DNA of 64,000 bases from Neelides folsomi (lineage: Eukaryota > Arthropoda > Collembola > Neelipleona > Neelidae), in NCBI GenBank assembly GCA_034687125.1, contig JAQGBZ010000162.1, positions 62,001 to 126,000 on the forward strand, read 5' to 3'. Numbering within the stretch: the first letter of the stretch is position 1; the number at the start of each line of letters is the position of its first letter. The position numbers and the translations under genes were made by a program. Of the stretch, positions 38,901 to 49,915 are shown piece after piece. The notes below the pieces were generated by a model. It was not told where the DNA came from. It saw only the letters and a program-made list of their open reading frames with translations, and did not search any database.

Positions 38901-39011
38901 CTTACCCCCATCTTGAAGATTTTCCGGCAAAGTTTCTTCGATCAATTCAAAGTTATTGGGAGTTGGAATCCCGTCAAAGTAATTCTTCAAGATAAACTTC
39001 TTCGCGAGCAT
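35939..39011 (-). CDS. prostaglandin reductase-like MDR oxidoreductase, frame broken by one base
   Basis: Members of this family (PTGR1/LTB4 12-hydroxydehydrogenase, zinc-free medium-chain reductases) use NADPH to reduce alkenals and oxo-eicosanoids in the cytosol. Eleven exons are read: 39011-38906, 38797-38695, 37540-37485, 37346-37239, 37114-37041, 36981-36917, 36867-36713, 36579-36515, 36447-36404, 36325-36207 and 36049-35939. Family blocks include VDPYIRALG, GLPDSYALGAVGMTGLAAYFG, VVGFAGSDEKVKWLKEDLGF, GVDSYFDNVGG and FLVNRW. The expected length without the defect is about 334 residues; human PTGR1 has 329. In exon 6 the nucleotide-binding motif should read SSAAGAVGHIVGQ. The sequence instead has one extra base at about 36960-36961 (CCAAGC where CCAGC is needed), so the frame shifts and soon meets a stop. 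All other exons and splice sites look intact, so a sequencing or assembly error or a recent inactivating mutation are both possible. Confidence 0.85.
37711..38625. mobile_element. 0.9 kb palindromic (foldback-like) element in intron 2 of the reductase gene
   Basis: The two ends read CAAATAAAAT ... ATTTTATTTG. The outer about 250-300 bases on each side are imperfect reverse complements made of degenerate units such as TTCTCATCGTAA or CCCTTCGTAATG (left: 37780-38040) and TTACGAAGAGAA (right: 38400-38600). The centre is AT-rich and non-coding. This layout, with long inverted arms built from short tandem-like units, resembles foldback elements or a MITE family. It lies between exons 2 and 3 of the reductase-like gene and would be removed by splicing. 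No clear target-site duplication was found. Confidence 0.7.
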
Positions 39012-42000
39012 TTTGAGAGAAGGATTTAGCAAACTTCTTGAAACCCTTCAGGCAATTTTGCAAATTTCAAAAGTGTATAAAGGTATATAAATACTATGTA
39101 TGGTAATCCACACTATCAACTTTTTAAGTTAAAACTTTGAAAAACATCTAAAGCCTACAGAAGAAAAGTAAAAGGATGAATTGAAGTGAACATGATAAAC
39201 TAATTAGGTTTTGGCTTTATTTGCAGAAGAGCAAATAATGCATATTAAAGAGATTGCGTGAAAAAGGGGATGAGAAAATCTCAATAAATTGCAAATCTCT
39301 GTGAATGAACCTCGAGATCCTTTAATGATAAAAGAATATTGTTTTAGCAATTTCTCAAAAGCGAATTTTAACAAACTTACCTATTATTAAAAAAATCTAA
39401 TACATTTATTATACTACAAGAACAAAAGTTAATAAAACATAATGCTCAAATGTAAGACTTATTCAGGTATTAGGAAGTATAATAATTTAATAAGCGTTTC
39501 ATCTGTAGTATGATGTACGGATGCTTGTGACAAAACGTCTACATTGATAGTTAAATAAATCAATTACAATACTTAAATGCGAACTCAGGTATTTTATTAA
39601 ACATTGCAAATAGACATACAATAGCACATTATTTCTTTTTAAAACTTTAAAAGAATCTTAACATTTAAGATGAAATATTTGTAGAATGGTAGAATAATAT
39701 ATGTTACTGCTTGAGCTAATATCTTATTTATACAATCCACAAAAGGTATAAAAAGTATCTACAGTGCATTCATAACTAACCACTTGCATTAAGAATTTAA
39801 CTTTGGTTTTGAGAATGTGGGAAACGGAAAGTGCGTCTAGTAAGTATAGTCCATAATTTTTTCTACAAGACTTTGCACGTGAAATAGATTTTCTACACAA
39901 GCTAGATATACATATACATACAAGTAGGCAAGCATTCACATTTAACACACACATACCAAGTAGGAGGAAAGTGAAGGAGGTGTAGTGAAGAGCTTTTAGT
40001 AGAACTGTTATGTAATATTCTTTATATTTCAATTTCTGCAAATGGTTTGGTAGATGAACGTGAAAATTGTGGAAAATGTGGGTGGAGAAATCGTGGAAAA
40101 AGAAGGGTCGAATGAATCAATACACCTTCACCTGAAAATAAAATGAAGAATCTTAATTCACTTACATATATTGTATTTCTTAACACATCCTTCATATAGA
40201 GAATCCACTCAACCCAAACTGTGAGTTACTTTTTATACGCCTAAAAGGTAAATAGACCATAAGAATATAATAAATATTCATGCCTAAACCATGGCAGAAT
40301 TATAACGCAATATTAATCAATGAATTCCATTCTACATTAAGTATACGTAATACAATATAAATATAACCACTCACATTTTCCACTCACTCTTCACAAACAA
40401 ACTGAAATATTGTCTATTGGCATGATATCAAAATATGTTTTCATACTTCTGGAAGTAAGTAGATTGGAGAATTGTGATCGAATTGGCGAACTTGGAGGAA
40501 CAATCGAACCTAAATGTGTACAGCTTTTACTGGAAATTGAAATAAGAACCAATATAGTAGTTATGAATTATGTAATTAATTCAGCGACCCTGGTTAGATT
40601 TGGATTTACTGATTTCCTTTTATAGTGTAGTTAAGATTAGGAAAATTCTTGGTTTTAAGTGTCTCAAAGAAAAGTTCAGTATACCCCGATTTGTAAAAAT
40701 TGAATAAAAGTGTTTGAATAGAATAGAGAGAGAAAGGTTGGTTGGACTTGAATAGTTGATTGGATAGGAAGGAGCTTTGAGGAGAAAGGTATGGGAATAA
40801 AGGAATAGAAATCCTTCTTTGAATGTCAAAGGGCGACTGATGTGATGACGGTGAGGCTCTTAAGAGAGAGATGAAGCGAGAGAGAGATCGGGTGCGAGAA
40901 TGACAGATGAGCACATCATCCTTCTCTACCCGTTCCTCTCTTACGATTCTTAGGCCGGCGTAGAGGACAACCCACAATGAGGAAATTAGACCAGCTCAGA
41001 AGAGCCCACTATTCTCCAGCTCAAGCTAAATATGTATGGTATATGAATTTGTACACCTCGGCAAGAGTAAATGTATATGATAGGTATCTAGTAAAAATTC
41101 ACCTGGATTTTTACCTCATATGCATTATAAATAACTTGTGGTATTATGGCTAACTTCTTATGATTAAACCCAAGACCTCAACCTTGCCATATTACTTTGA
41201 TTGTTTTTCGCGAATGAAATGTCAGGTTTGTCTTACATAAACACACATACCATACTTCTCATACCTATCATCCATCATTCAATATAATAATCGATTTATT
41301 ATTAATGGCTTTTGGTTCTTAAATGGAATATGACTAACATTAAATTCATTTCTTGCTGTGTGAGTGAAAGAAGGAATTAATTTTATTTAGAAATGAGAAA
41401 AACACCATCTTTACCACATTCATATCAATATCATATTAATTCATAATCATGCATTCATATCACCACTTACACTTGTCAGAGTCAGAGAGAGTAAGGAAGT
41501 TTAATGTTTGCTCCGAATGGAAAGTATGTATTAAGATGAGGAATTGTCATATCAGTATCAGTATACGAATATAAATGTTTTTATATTGTAATTTATCGAT
41601 TTAAAGATTTATTAAAGCAATTAATACACACGCATAATTAATAGTACTATACATTTTAAAATTGTCATTACAAATATATCATACTCTGTGGCCAATGGCT
41701 ATTGCATTAGCATCGCTTATTCTCCCTATAATTTATAATCATATTGCATTGCCCAGCACAGCCCAATGCATTGGGCATTGCCCAAAAATTCCTATATTTT
41801 ATACCTATAGAACACAGAATTGGAAGGCCCGCCGATGCGCTCGTAATGATTCGCATGCGCTAATTCTCGCATTCATTTCTTCGACTTCTTTTACAATTCC
41901 TTTTCGCAGAAGCCAACGTCTAACGATTGGTTCAAAGATGTAAAAGGTCACAATTGTCACAGACCTGTCATCTGTGAGACCAGACTTATTTTCGACCCAT

Positions 42001-42329
42001 TTCAACAAAGTTTTACATTTCCTATTTTTGAATTTTATTGACTTGATCTTATTTTTACTTATCATACGAATTGGAATTGGTGGTTTGTAAAGTCAAATAA
42101 TAGGTGTGGGGAAATTGTGAGTAAAATTTTATAAAAATTTTTAAATAATGATTTGAGGATTTGATAATGATAATTTGGTTGGACTCCCATATTGGACTCC
42201 CGTATCAAAACAATCTATTACATTTACAAATAATTAATGAGGATTAATTCAGTTTTATTTTATTTTTTAGTTATCTTTCATTTTTATCAAATTAATTGAA
42301 GTTTCGGCTATACGGTGATAGTCAAGAGG
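39012..42329. other. intergenic region between divergent genes
   Basis: This separates the starts of the reductase-like gene (-) and the BTB gene (+) and must contain both promoters. At 41750-41790 there is a small palindrome (CCCAATGCATTGGG within a repeated GCCC/CCAATGC context). Around 41820-42000 the DNA is less AT-rich, perhaps marking the BTB promoter. I see no convincing exon. Confidence 0.45.
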
Positions 42330-43753
42330 ATGCCCGAAGACGGGATTGAAGGTCCGGGATCTGGGTCTAACACCGGACTTTATTCATTAAAATGGAACAG
42401 CTTCCAGACTCATTTGTCAAAAGGTTTAAAAAGCCTCCTCGAAGACGACGAATTTACTGATGTACGGATTTAAAAATGATTTTCTCATTCGATATATTGA
42501 ATTACAGTTTACAGCTATTAATTAATTACATTATTATGTAACACTTTATATATCTATTTATATACAGTAATTTTTTGGCAAATATCAATGAAGCAGATAC
42601 ATTAACTTGTTTATTAAAAATCAAAATTTTACTTAGATAACGCTGGCTGCCGAAGGTGGTTATCTAAAGGCACACAAGTTTCACTTGTCAATGTGCAGTC
42701 CATTTTTCAAGAGACTTTTAAGGGTGAGTTTTTATTAAATTTTTATTTTAAATTATTAAAATGGTCAAATTCTTAATAATCTTTAATGATTTCAGGCTAA
42801 TACCAGAGATAATTCCAATACTATTGTAATATTAAACAATGTCCCTTTCCGTGACTTGGAAAACATAATACGATTCATTTATTATGGAGAAGTTAATATT
42901 AATCAAGCTGATCTTCGAAGTTTCTTAAATACTGGAGAATTACTTCAAATTGAAGGACTCTCCAACGTTTCCAATTCACAGGTATTAAAATTTGTAAACT
43001 GTTTAATTAATTCAATACTTTAGCAATATATTATTATTTCAGACTACCACTGAATCTCAAGAAAATCAAATTCATCCTCATCCAATAGCGAATAATTCAA
43101 CGCCTGTCGGAGCTGGTTCAAACAATTCATTCGCTATTGATAGTCCGAAGATTGTTGGGTCAGAAGGTCGGCGATTTTCAAGATCCGAATCTTTAACCCC
43201 AGGAAATAAAGGCAGGCCTCCTGGGAAAGCTCAGTCAAAACGTGCGAGAGGAATTCTTTCTGAACCTCCCAAAGCTACATCCCACTTGAATTCTGGTCCT
43301 TCTTTACGAACCTTAACCCCAATTTCTCAAACTGAATCTCTTATTTATTGTGAACCCCCGATCAAATCAAGAAAGAGTACTTTGCGTCAAGGCCAAGGAG
43401 CTTCAACAACATTGGTAGATCCTTTGAATATCGATTCTTATGAGATTGAAAGAAGAAATGAAGAGTCAATGATCATACCTCAATCATCGATTAAAATTGA
43501 AATGACTGAATCAACGTTCAATCCAGGTAATAATTAAAAATGATTTGATTAAATATTAATAATTACTAATATTACAGTATATTCTAATTCTGAATTCTAA
43601 TGTAAAATGTATTTATAAATCAAATATTATTTATTATATTTTACATAGATTCTTCTTTTTTGGACGAGTCCCACGGAAGTTACAAAGGTGATGAAATTCC
43701 TGGTACTTCTTCAGCTCCTAATGCAACTCAAACTAAACAAAGTGCTGCGCAAG
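42330..43753 (+). CDS. BTB-zinc-finger transcription factor, common 5' exons with BTB domain
   Basis: Five constant exons are read: 42330-42461, 42637-42723, 42796-42981, 43043-43526 and 43649-43753. They encode about 331 residues. Residues about 12-130 form a BTB/POZ domain of the arthropod TTK/lola/mod(mdg4) type: YSLKWNSFQTHL, EFTDITLAAEGGYLKAHKFH, LSMCSPFFKRLL, FIYYGEVNI and LLQIEGLSN. This domain mediates dimerisation. A Ser/Pro/Gln-rich linker follows with an AT-hook-like GRPPGK. The last constant exon ends in phase 1, which matches each of the three downstream zinc-finger cassettes. The organisation is that of lola or mod(mdg4), in which one BTB module is spliced to many DNA-binding tails. 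I cannot say which of these is the closest relative. Confidence 0.88.
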
Positions 43754-44091
43754 GTGAGTTGATGTTCTTAAAACTTTTAAAAAATTATACCTGAATTAAT
43801 ACATACGATGTGATAAAATCGTTATACCTATATTATGTGCTAAATTACCTCTAAAACCGAAACAGTTATAACTTACGTATATAATTTATTCAATATTACT
43901 TTTAAAGTTCTTATTACTTTTGTCAACTTAAATATTGTATATACTTAAGCAATTTAAAATTTTACCAATAATTTAAGAAGTTATTGCAAATAAATTTTGT
44001 TTAAACAAAATTCTTTAGTTATTAATTTAAAAATAGTTTTTTCTAAATACAAAAGCTTCGTTTGAATACTAAATATATATTGCTTCTTGAG

Positions 44092-44324
44092 GTGAAGAAG
44101 CGTGTGGATCAGTTGAATCAACGAAAAGAAGGAAATCGAAAAAAAAGGCCAAAAAAGTTTGCCCATATTGTTACAAGGTCGTTACAGGGACCTATCTCAA
44201 ATGTCACATTGAAGACGTTCACCTTCCAAAGAAAACCTTCAAGTGTTCCAAATGTAAAAGGATCTACAAATCGCTTAGAAGCATCCAAAACCACAAATAT
44301 CGGTGCAGATTTGGTCAAGATTAA
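44092..44324 (+). CDS. alternative zinc-finger cassette A of the BTB gene
   Basis: A terminal exon enters in phase 1 after an AG at 44090-44091 and ends at TAA. It encodes a Lys/Arg-rich stretch and two zinc fingers. The first is a C2H2 finger (VCPYCYKVVTGTYLKCHIEDVH). The second (FKCSKCKRIYKSL ... HKYRC) has Cys as its last ligand, so it is of C2HC type. It reads directly from the last constant exon (ends 43753). Its own stop codon and poly(A)-signal-like AATAAA motifs (near 44895 and 44968), before the next cassette, suggest an alternative 3' end. Confidence 0.8.
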
Positions 44325-45012
44325 AACTTCATTCTACCAATTTTGGCCTTTTAAAATTGTGTTTGTTTATTCTTTTTAGTGATTTTTTCACATCATGTTA
44401 ACTGTTCCATAAAACACACCCAAGATAGTTTTTTTTAAATATTTTAAACACTTCCATTTTAATTCAAAGTGATTTTGAGTTATTATATGTTTGTTTGTAT
44501 ATTCCGAAATTTTGAGTTTCCATTTACCATACATCAACATTTACTACATATCTGTAGATTTATAGTTCTCCTATAAAGGCATATATTTTTTAGTTACTTT
44601 TATATTATGATATTAACTTTATTTACGTTTACGTTTCGGGAAGTTTTAAACATTGTAACAATTATTGTGGTCAACGCGGAAGGTCGTACTTAATGTATTA
44701 TTATGTATACCTAATATAGTTCAGCTATATTTTCATGAAAAGTTCTGCTATTATGAAGGTTTAATTCATTTTATAATGTTCATATAAACTAATTATACAT
44801 TAATTGAATTCAAATTGTCTCATCTCATATACGTCTAAAGGACAATATGTATGTTTTATTGTATATTACTTTAACTTTAGATTGGTTAAAATTTTGAATA
44901 AAACGTTAACTATTTTTTTAAATGAACATTTATAATTGAATTTTTATCATGTAGCATTTTATTCATCTCTGTAATAAAATAGTCTCAATTTCAATCTCTT
45001 CTTATTTTACAG

Positions 45013-45263
45013 TCAAAAGGAAACAGAATCTGCTCTCTAAAAAGAAAAAAGGCCAAAAATACCGAAAATGCAAATATTGTGGAGGAATATTTTACAGGTC
45101 AAACTTAAGTCGCCACATAAGCTCTCTCCACACAGAACAATTATTAGAAACTGGCGTAAAATTATGGAGATGTGGGATATGTAAATCTCTCTACCGAAGC
45201 TTGAACCATCTCCACACACACCAAAGAAAGCAACACAGTGACTTTCAGGGTCAACAAGAATAA
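45013..45263 (+). CDS. alternative zinc-finger cassette B of the BTB gene
   Basis: The acceptor TTTTACAG precedes 45013; the exon enters in phase 1 and stops at 45261-45263. It encodes a basic stretch (KRKQNLLSKKKKGQKYRK) and two C2H2 fingers (CKYCGGIFYRSNLSRHISSLH and CGICKSLYRSLNHLHTHQRKQH). It is equivalent in position and phase to cassettes A and C. The exons are most likely used as alternatives, because A and B both carry stop codons. An AATAAA overlaps the stop, and another lies near 45702. Confidence 0.82.
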
Positions 45264-45782
45264 ACATTCCTATAGAATAACATTTTTTAAATTCATTCCT
45301 TTCCAATATATATACTTTTTTAATAGAAATAACTAATTTGTACAAAGCAATTTCCAAGTTCCTTAATAAGGGGCTGCACATAATTTGTCATTTATACATT
45401 ACCTAACTTTGTATCGGATTAATCTAAAGCGATGCTATTCATAATCTCAATTGTAGTATAAACGTGTAATATTTATTTAGAATTTCAAGTGTATTATGGT
45501 GAAAGTGAAGTGTTAGCGAATGGTATAATAATAAATGCAGTCGAAATGTATTGTGGAGTAAATTAATTAAGCTTGTCGAGTGAAACTGGTGAAATATAAT
45601 TGTTCATACGTAGGAAGTGAGTTACTTATGTTCCTAATATTTCTATTCAGTCATGTAATGTTAGGTTAAATTCTATGTTAAGGATCACCAACAAAATGAA
45701 ATAAAATGTTTAGAATCTTCCAAATGCTTATCTTATCACCTCTTTCATCAACTTATAAATATTTTACATTGCTTTGGCACAG

Positions 45783-46445
45783 AGTTCCAGTCAAAACTTC
45801 GTCACCTCCGTTCTCTTTTGAATCCCAATGACAAGGTTGAAACCTCCGATAAAATAAAAGAGGAAAAGGAAGAGGAAAGCTCATCAAATTCAGCTAAACC
45901 AAATGAACCATGCGATTCTGTAGAAGACGCAAACAGCACAGATTTTGGTAATTATTTTGATCATAACATCAATATAAATATTTTATTTATGTTTAACCTA
46001 TTTGTAAATTGAAATATTCTATTTTTCATTGTCGTTACTTCATTAATCAATCATATCTACATATCACATAAATCATTTATCATGTAGTAGGTACTTACAG
46101 TATTTCATATAATTATTAATTTATTAATCTTTATTGTTTTTAAGATTATGGTTACCAATTCACTCCTGTTACATCTCTTCATGTTTTGCCAAATGCTCCT
46201 GTAACTTCCGTCGACACTCCTGTAATATGTCCATTTTGTGGAAAGCATTACAAGAACAAAAATAGTTTAAAGGTAATTTCCTTCATCGTTATTTTATGTT
46301 GAAAACTATGATATACTTTCGACGGGTAGTATAATATAATATGTATCTGTTTATTTAGAACATCTCTAATTTTTTCTCATTTTAGGTACATAGATCAATG
46401 GTTCATCGGGGATTGCATAAAGAAGTCAAATTTTCTAATTTATAA
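45783..46445 (+). CDS. alternative zinc-finger cassette C of the BTB gene (three exons)
   Basis: Exons 45783-45947, 46145-46272 and 46386-46445 join in consistent phase and enter in phase 1 like cassettes A and B. They encode a Glu/Lys/Ser-rich linker and one C2H2 finger (CPFCGKHYKNKNSLKVHRSMVH) split by the last intron, then a short tail ending KFSNL. This would be a third C-terminal form. Further cassettes could lie elsewhere, but I found none between here and 47.9 kb. Confidence 0.8.
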
Positions 46446-47933
46446 AAATGTGAACAATTCATGATAGAATTAATTACACCTTAGCCAAAAATGTAAAAAT
46501 TAACTATACTATGTACTGTACATGTATGTATCTCAAATTTTGTCTCTTATATTGTATATATGTTTTTTACGGTACAACTTTCCGTAATACGGTATTTAGC
46601 ATAATTTTATTATTTTTGGCAGATTTGCTTAAAAAATTATACACTAAAGGTATTGATCTCATTTAAATAGTTTGTAATGCATGACAAAAAACTAGTTTGT
46701 ATATTTTGTTTCGAATGAACGTTCAAGTATAGTATTAATATTAATTACCTAATATGTTTGCGAAATGGGGGCTGAATTAATGATTTTTGAACAACAAATA
46801 AATCATCAAAGATCCTAAATTAAACTCACGACGTTATAAATATCTTTCATACACAAAACCATATTATGTCTATGTAGTTAAGTTAGGTTAGGTAAAATGC
46901 GTGATAGTGATAACATTTAAAGACATATACCAATAATGAATAATATGTAAGGATAAATCATGATTTTTAATATTTTACGTTTTTTATGTAAAAACCAATA
47001 AATAATTTCATTTTTAGTAATAAAGTAATAATAATCGAAAGTTTTACAATATAATTTACACTTTAAACGTTTAATTTTTGACATTACTTAATAAATCAAT
47101 GGATTACATAATAAAATAATGAAAGAAATATCTCGAGATTGCGGAATTCTAACATGAGAGCTTACTTGGTACGTAATGTAGATCTAAATCTCATAGGTCA
47201 TTTTCGTATTCGTAAGTTATTTTATACAATAGTAAATAAAGTTGTTAATTAATAAATAATAATAATTGTAAATGAGTAAATATAAATATACATACCGTAT
47301 CCTATCGATAGATACCCGGGTATCGATAGATATCCGGTATCGAAAGATATCCGGTGGTGGGAGGGAATATTGTAAAAGATGCCCGGGTATCGAAAGATGT
47401 CCGGGCATCAAAAGATATCCGAGAGGGTAAGGGAAGATTTTATCGATTTGAGTATTTTAAAAGATGTAACTTATAATACTCAAAAAGCGCTATTTATTAC
47501 ATTTAAAACGTTATTCAATCTTGCCTTTGTCTCTCTCTGTCTTTTTATCAAAACTCACTCTATAATTATTATTCACACTATCACATTTAAGAATTATTAA
47601 AGATATCCGGGTATCGAAAGATGTCCGGTATCGATAGTTGTCCGGGGGTGAGAGGAAATATTTCAAAAGATGTCCCGGGACATCTTTCGATAGGATACGG
47701 TAGATCTAACATCTTGATTATAATGTAAATATGATTATACTTAGCAAAATCTTACTTGATTTGTTTCTTCGCTTATGGAATTAAAGATCTATTACATTTC
47801 TCATTTAGAGTACAGTAAAAATACACACTAATTAGTATTAGAGATAATTAATAATTAATTTATATTTTCCTACTTCAATATCGCTATAAATTAAAAATTG
47901 ATAATAAGTTGAATTCAGTGACGAGATGACAAA
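46446..47933. other. intergenic region between convergent genes
   Basis: This lies between the BTB gene and the HRG-1-like gene (-). It contains a two-unit TTAGG tract (46882-46892) and the 406-bp inverted-repeat element at 47295-47700. The remainder is AT-rich and shows nothing. Confidence 0.5.
47295..47700. mobile_element. 406-bp inverted-repeat element built of TATCGAAAGATATCCGG-like units
   Basis: The ends are CCGTATCCTATCG ... CGATAGGATACGG, inverted over about 13-16 bases and flanked on both sides by TA, as for Tc1/mariner-type insertions. Both subterminal regions (47300-47425 and 47600-47690) contain about ten degenerate copies of a short unit, (R)AAAGATRTCCGGGTATCGA, several with the palindromes TATCGATA or CCCGGG. 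A central AT-rich part holds a smaller hairpin (TTGAGTATT/AATACTCAA, about 47447-47485). There is no coding capacity. I interpret it as a non-autonomous MITE whose subterminal repeats could be transposase binding sites. Confidence 0.75.
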
Positions 47934-48912
47934 TTAGGCGTTCTCTTGAGTGATTAGGAAAGGAGTCGAATATCGAATAAACCTTGCATACCGATAACTC
48001 AAAATGAAAACTGAAAGTATCAAATATTTATTAAAAACACGTTCTTTATGTTAACATAAAGTTTTATAACAAGTAATATTATTATGTGGTAGTAGCAGTA
48101 GAAAATTTTAATTAAATTGATATTTCTTACCAGTGAAAGACCATTTGGCGCACATTCCGGCCCAAACAGCTGCTAGGTAGAAACTTGTTCTAACTGGCAT
48201 AATTGCTAAAAATTCAAACAAATGATTAGTCCATATAAATACGATAAAATATATAAATCCAAGAATATTATACATCAATAATATCTGGAAAACACAAATC
48301 AAGTGATATTCATGATATATTCATGCTAAATAAACTTTTAAAAGAGCCTATTACTTTTTTGAATTTCATTGATAATGGTTTGTAAAGAAAAATTCCAATA
48401 TTTGAATGATTTCTTACGAATGTGATGATAAGACGAGTAAATGATGTACCATGCAGTGAATCCCAGAGAAATGCAAAAGCAGATGAATGCCGATGCTGCA
48501 GTTGCCGTTAAATGTCCAGCTGTATACCAATTTTGCAATCGGTTATTGGAGTGGAGCAATTTGAGATGAAGACAAACGGCTGCGAACATTGCTAAATTAA
48601 TAAAATAAACATCATCAACAAATATTCTTGAACACATCCAATCTACATTTATTTGCAATTGAATATATTCTATAATATTATCTAACTAAAATCGCTTTAA
48701 AAATATAACCATATTTGCTTTAATCATTGATTTGATGGATTTACATGTCGTATATTTTTACCTGAGAAAAGCCCCCATGTTCCAGCGTGAGAATTTCCGT
48801 AGTAGAATGAGAATATGAAAAAGATCGTAATTCCAAAATATATTCCAAGGATCGAAGAAACGATGAAAAACCACCAGCTCCAACTTCTGGCCATGTTTCG
48901 TTGAATTAACAT
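47934..48912 (-). CDS. HRG-1-like haem transporter (SLC48A family)
   Basis: HRG-1 proteins are small four-helix transporters that move haem across endosomal, lysosomal or plasma membranes. Exons 48912-48762, 48591-48418, 48205-48131 and 48010-47934 give 158 residues; human HRG1 has 146. Four hydrophobic helices are visible. The last region TSFYLAAVWAGMCAKWSF followed by ILSYRYARF matches the HRG1 pattern (SYYLSSVWSFISFKWAF ... HRYR). The short C-terminal tail ends ITQENA. A second ATG at 48894 (MARSWSWW) is an equally good start. The gene lies head to head with the FHIP gene, about 1 kb apart. The family call rests on topology, length and the C-terminal block, because overall identity is modest. 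Another small four-helix protein cannot be ruled out. Confidence 0.65.
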
Positions 48913-49915
48913 AAGCGAAGAGTATCAGTTTTCTGCTCACAACACAAACTCCAGATCGCTTCTTCGATAATATCTTACAATAAGATATAATTATTAATTA
49001 AACTAAATCGAAGTTGTAGTCTTTATGCCAAGAGATTGTCTCCTTCTGGGCCCTGGTTAAAATCAAAAAATAAATGTAATTATGGATAATTCATGAATCC
49101 TTTAAAGTATATTATAGACAAATATTGTGTTCTCTTTGTCTCAATTAAAATTAAAAAACTATTAAAGGAATTGAGAATCCAAAATTTGGGTTTACTTCCA
49201 AGTTTCAGATCATATGGTTCTCAAACAATTTGAGAGGATCAACTCCCTTCTCAACTATTGAGGAATTGCAATGATGCAAGGTTGCGAAAAATTCTTTTGT
49301 ACATTTATTGAATGTGCAATTCTAACATTGGATATAATCTAGTCTAGATAGTTAGATAAATAAATATATTATAGGAAGTATTGAATTGTTTACATTACCT
49401 ATAAAGATAAGTTTAAATAGGAAGTGGAAGAACAGAAGGTTAACTTTCACTTTCTCCCATGTCTCAGGTAGCGCCAATTCACAAAGACAAACAGCTTGTC
49501 TCAATTCGCACTTCAACTTCAGTCTTCAATTCGAGTCATTCAGAGCCAGTCCTACTTTTCTATTCTTTTCGAACAAGTAATCTAAATATGCATATAATTC
49601 ACATGTAATTGATTTCAGTTAACTGTTAACTTCAGTATTAAGGAGCATTATTACACTAATCAAATTCATTTTGTAGTATCCGGCTGACAAATTGTTATAA
49701 AATGACCGAATTTAAATTATCTTCGATGGAAGGGTTGAACCAGTTTTGGGCCGAAGTTGAATGATATATTTGAGTTTCAAATTCAAGGTAAGACATTAAC
49801 GTAATTGAAACAAAAAAATAAGTGTGGATTATTTGAAATCTTAATCTATAATAAAGTTGCGATACCAGTTTCAACAATATAATATATTTATTTTAATCAG
49901 GATTGGGAATCGTGA
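48913..49915. promoter_or_regulatory. divergent promoter region between HRG-1-like and FHIP genes
   Basis: About 1 kb separates two diverging start codons and should hold both promoters and 5' UTRs. An acceptor-like TTTTAATCAG lies at 49891-49900, just before the FHIP start, so FHIP probably has an untranslated upstream exon here. No defined control motif could be recognised. Confidence 0.4.

Noticed and set aside
41662-42065. Overlapping open frames on both strands upstream of the BTB gene
   Set aside because: Neither shows a domain or continues into the BTB exons; more likely promoter DNA.
46882-46892. TTAGG tract as a telomere or chromosome-fusion scar
   Set aside because: Only two units; too short to support a telomere-fusion interpretation.
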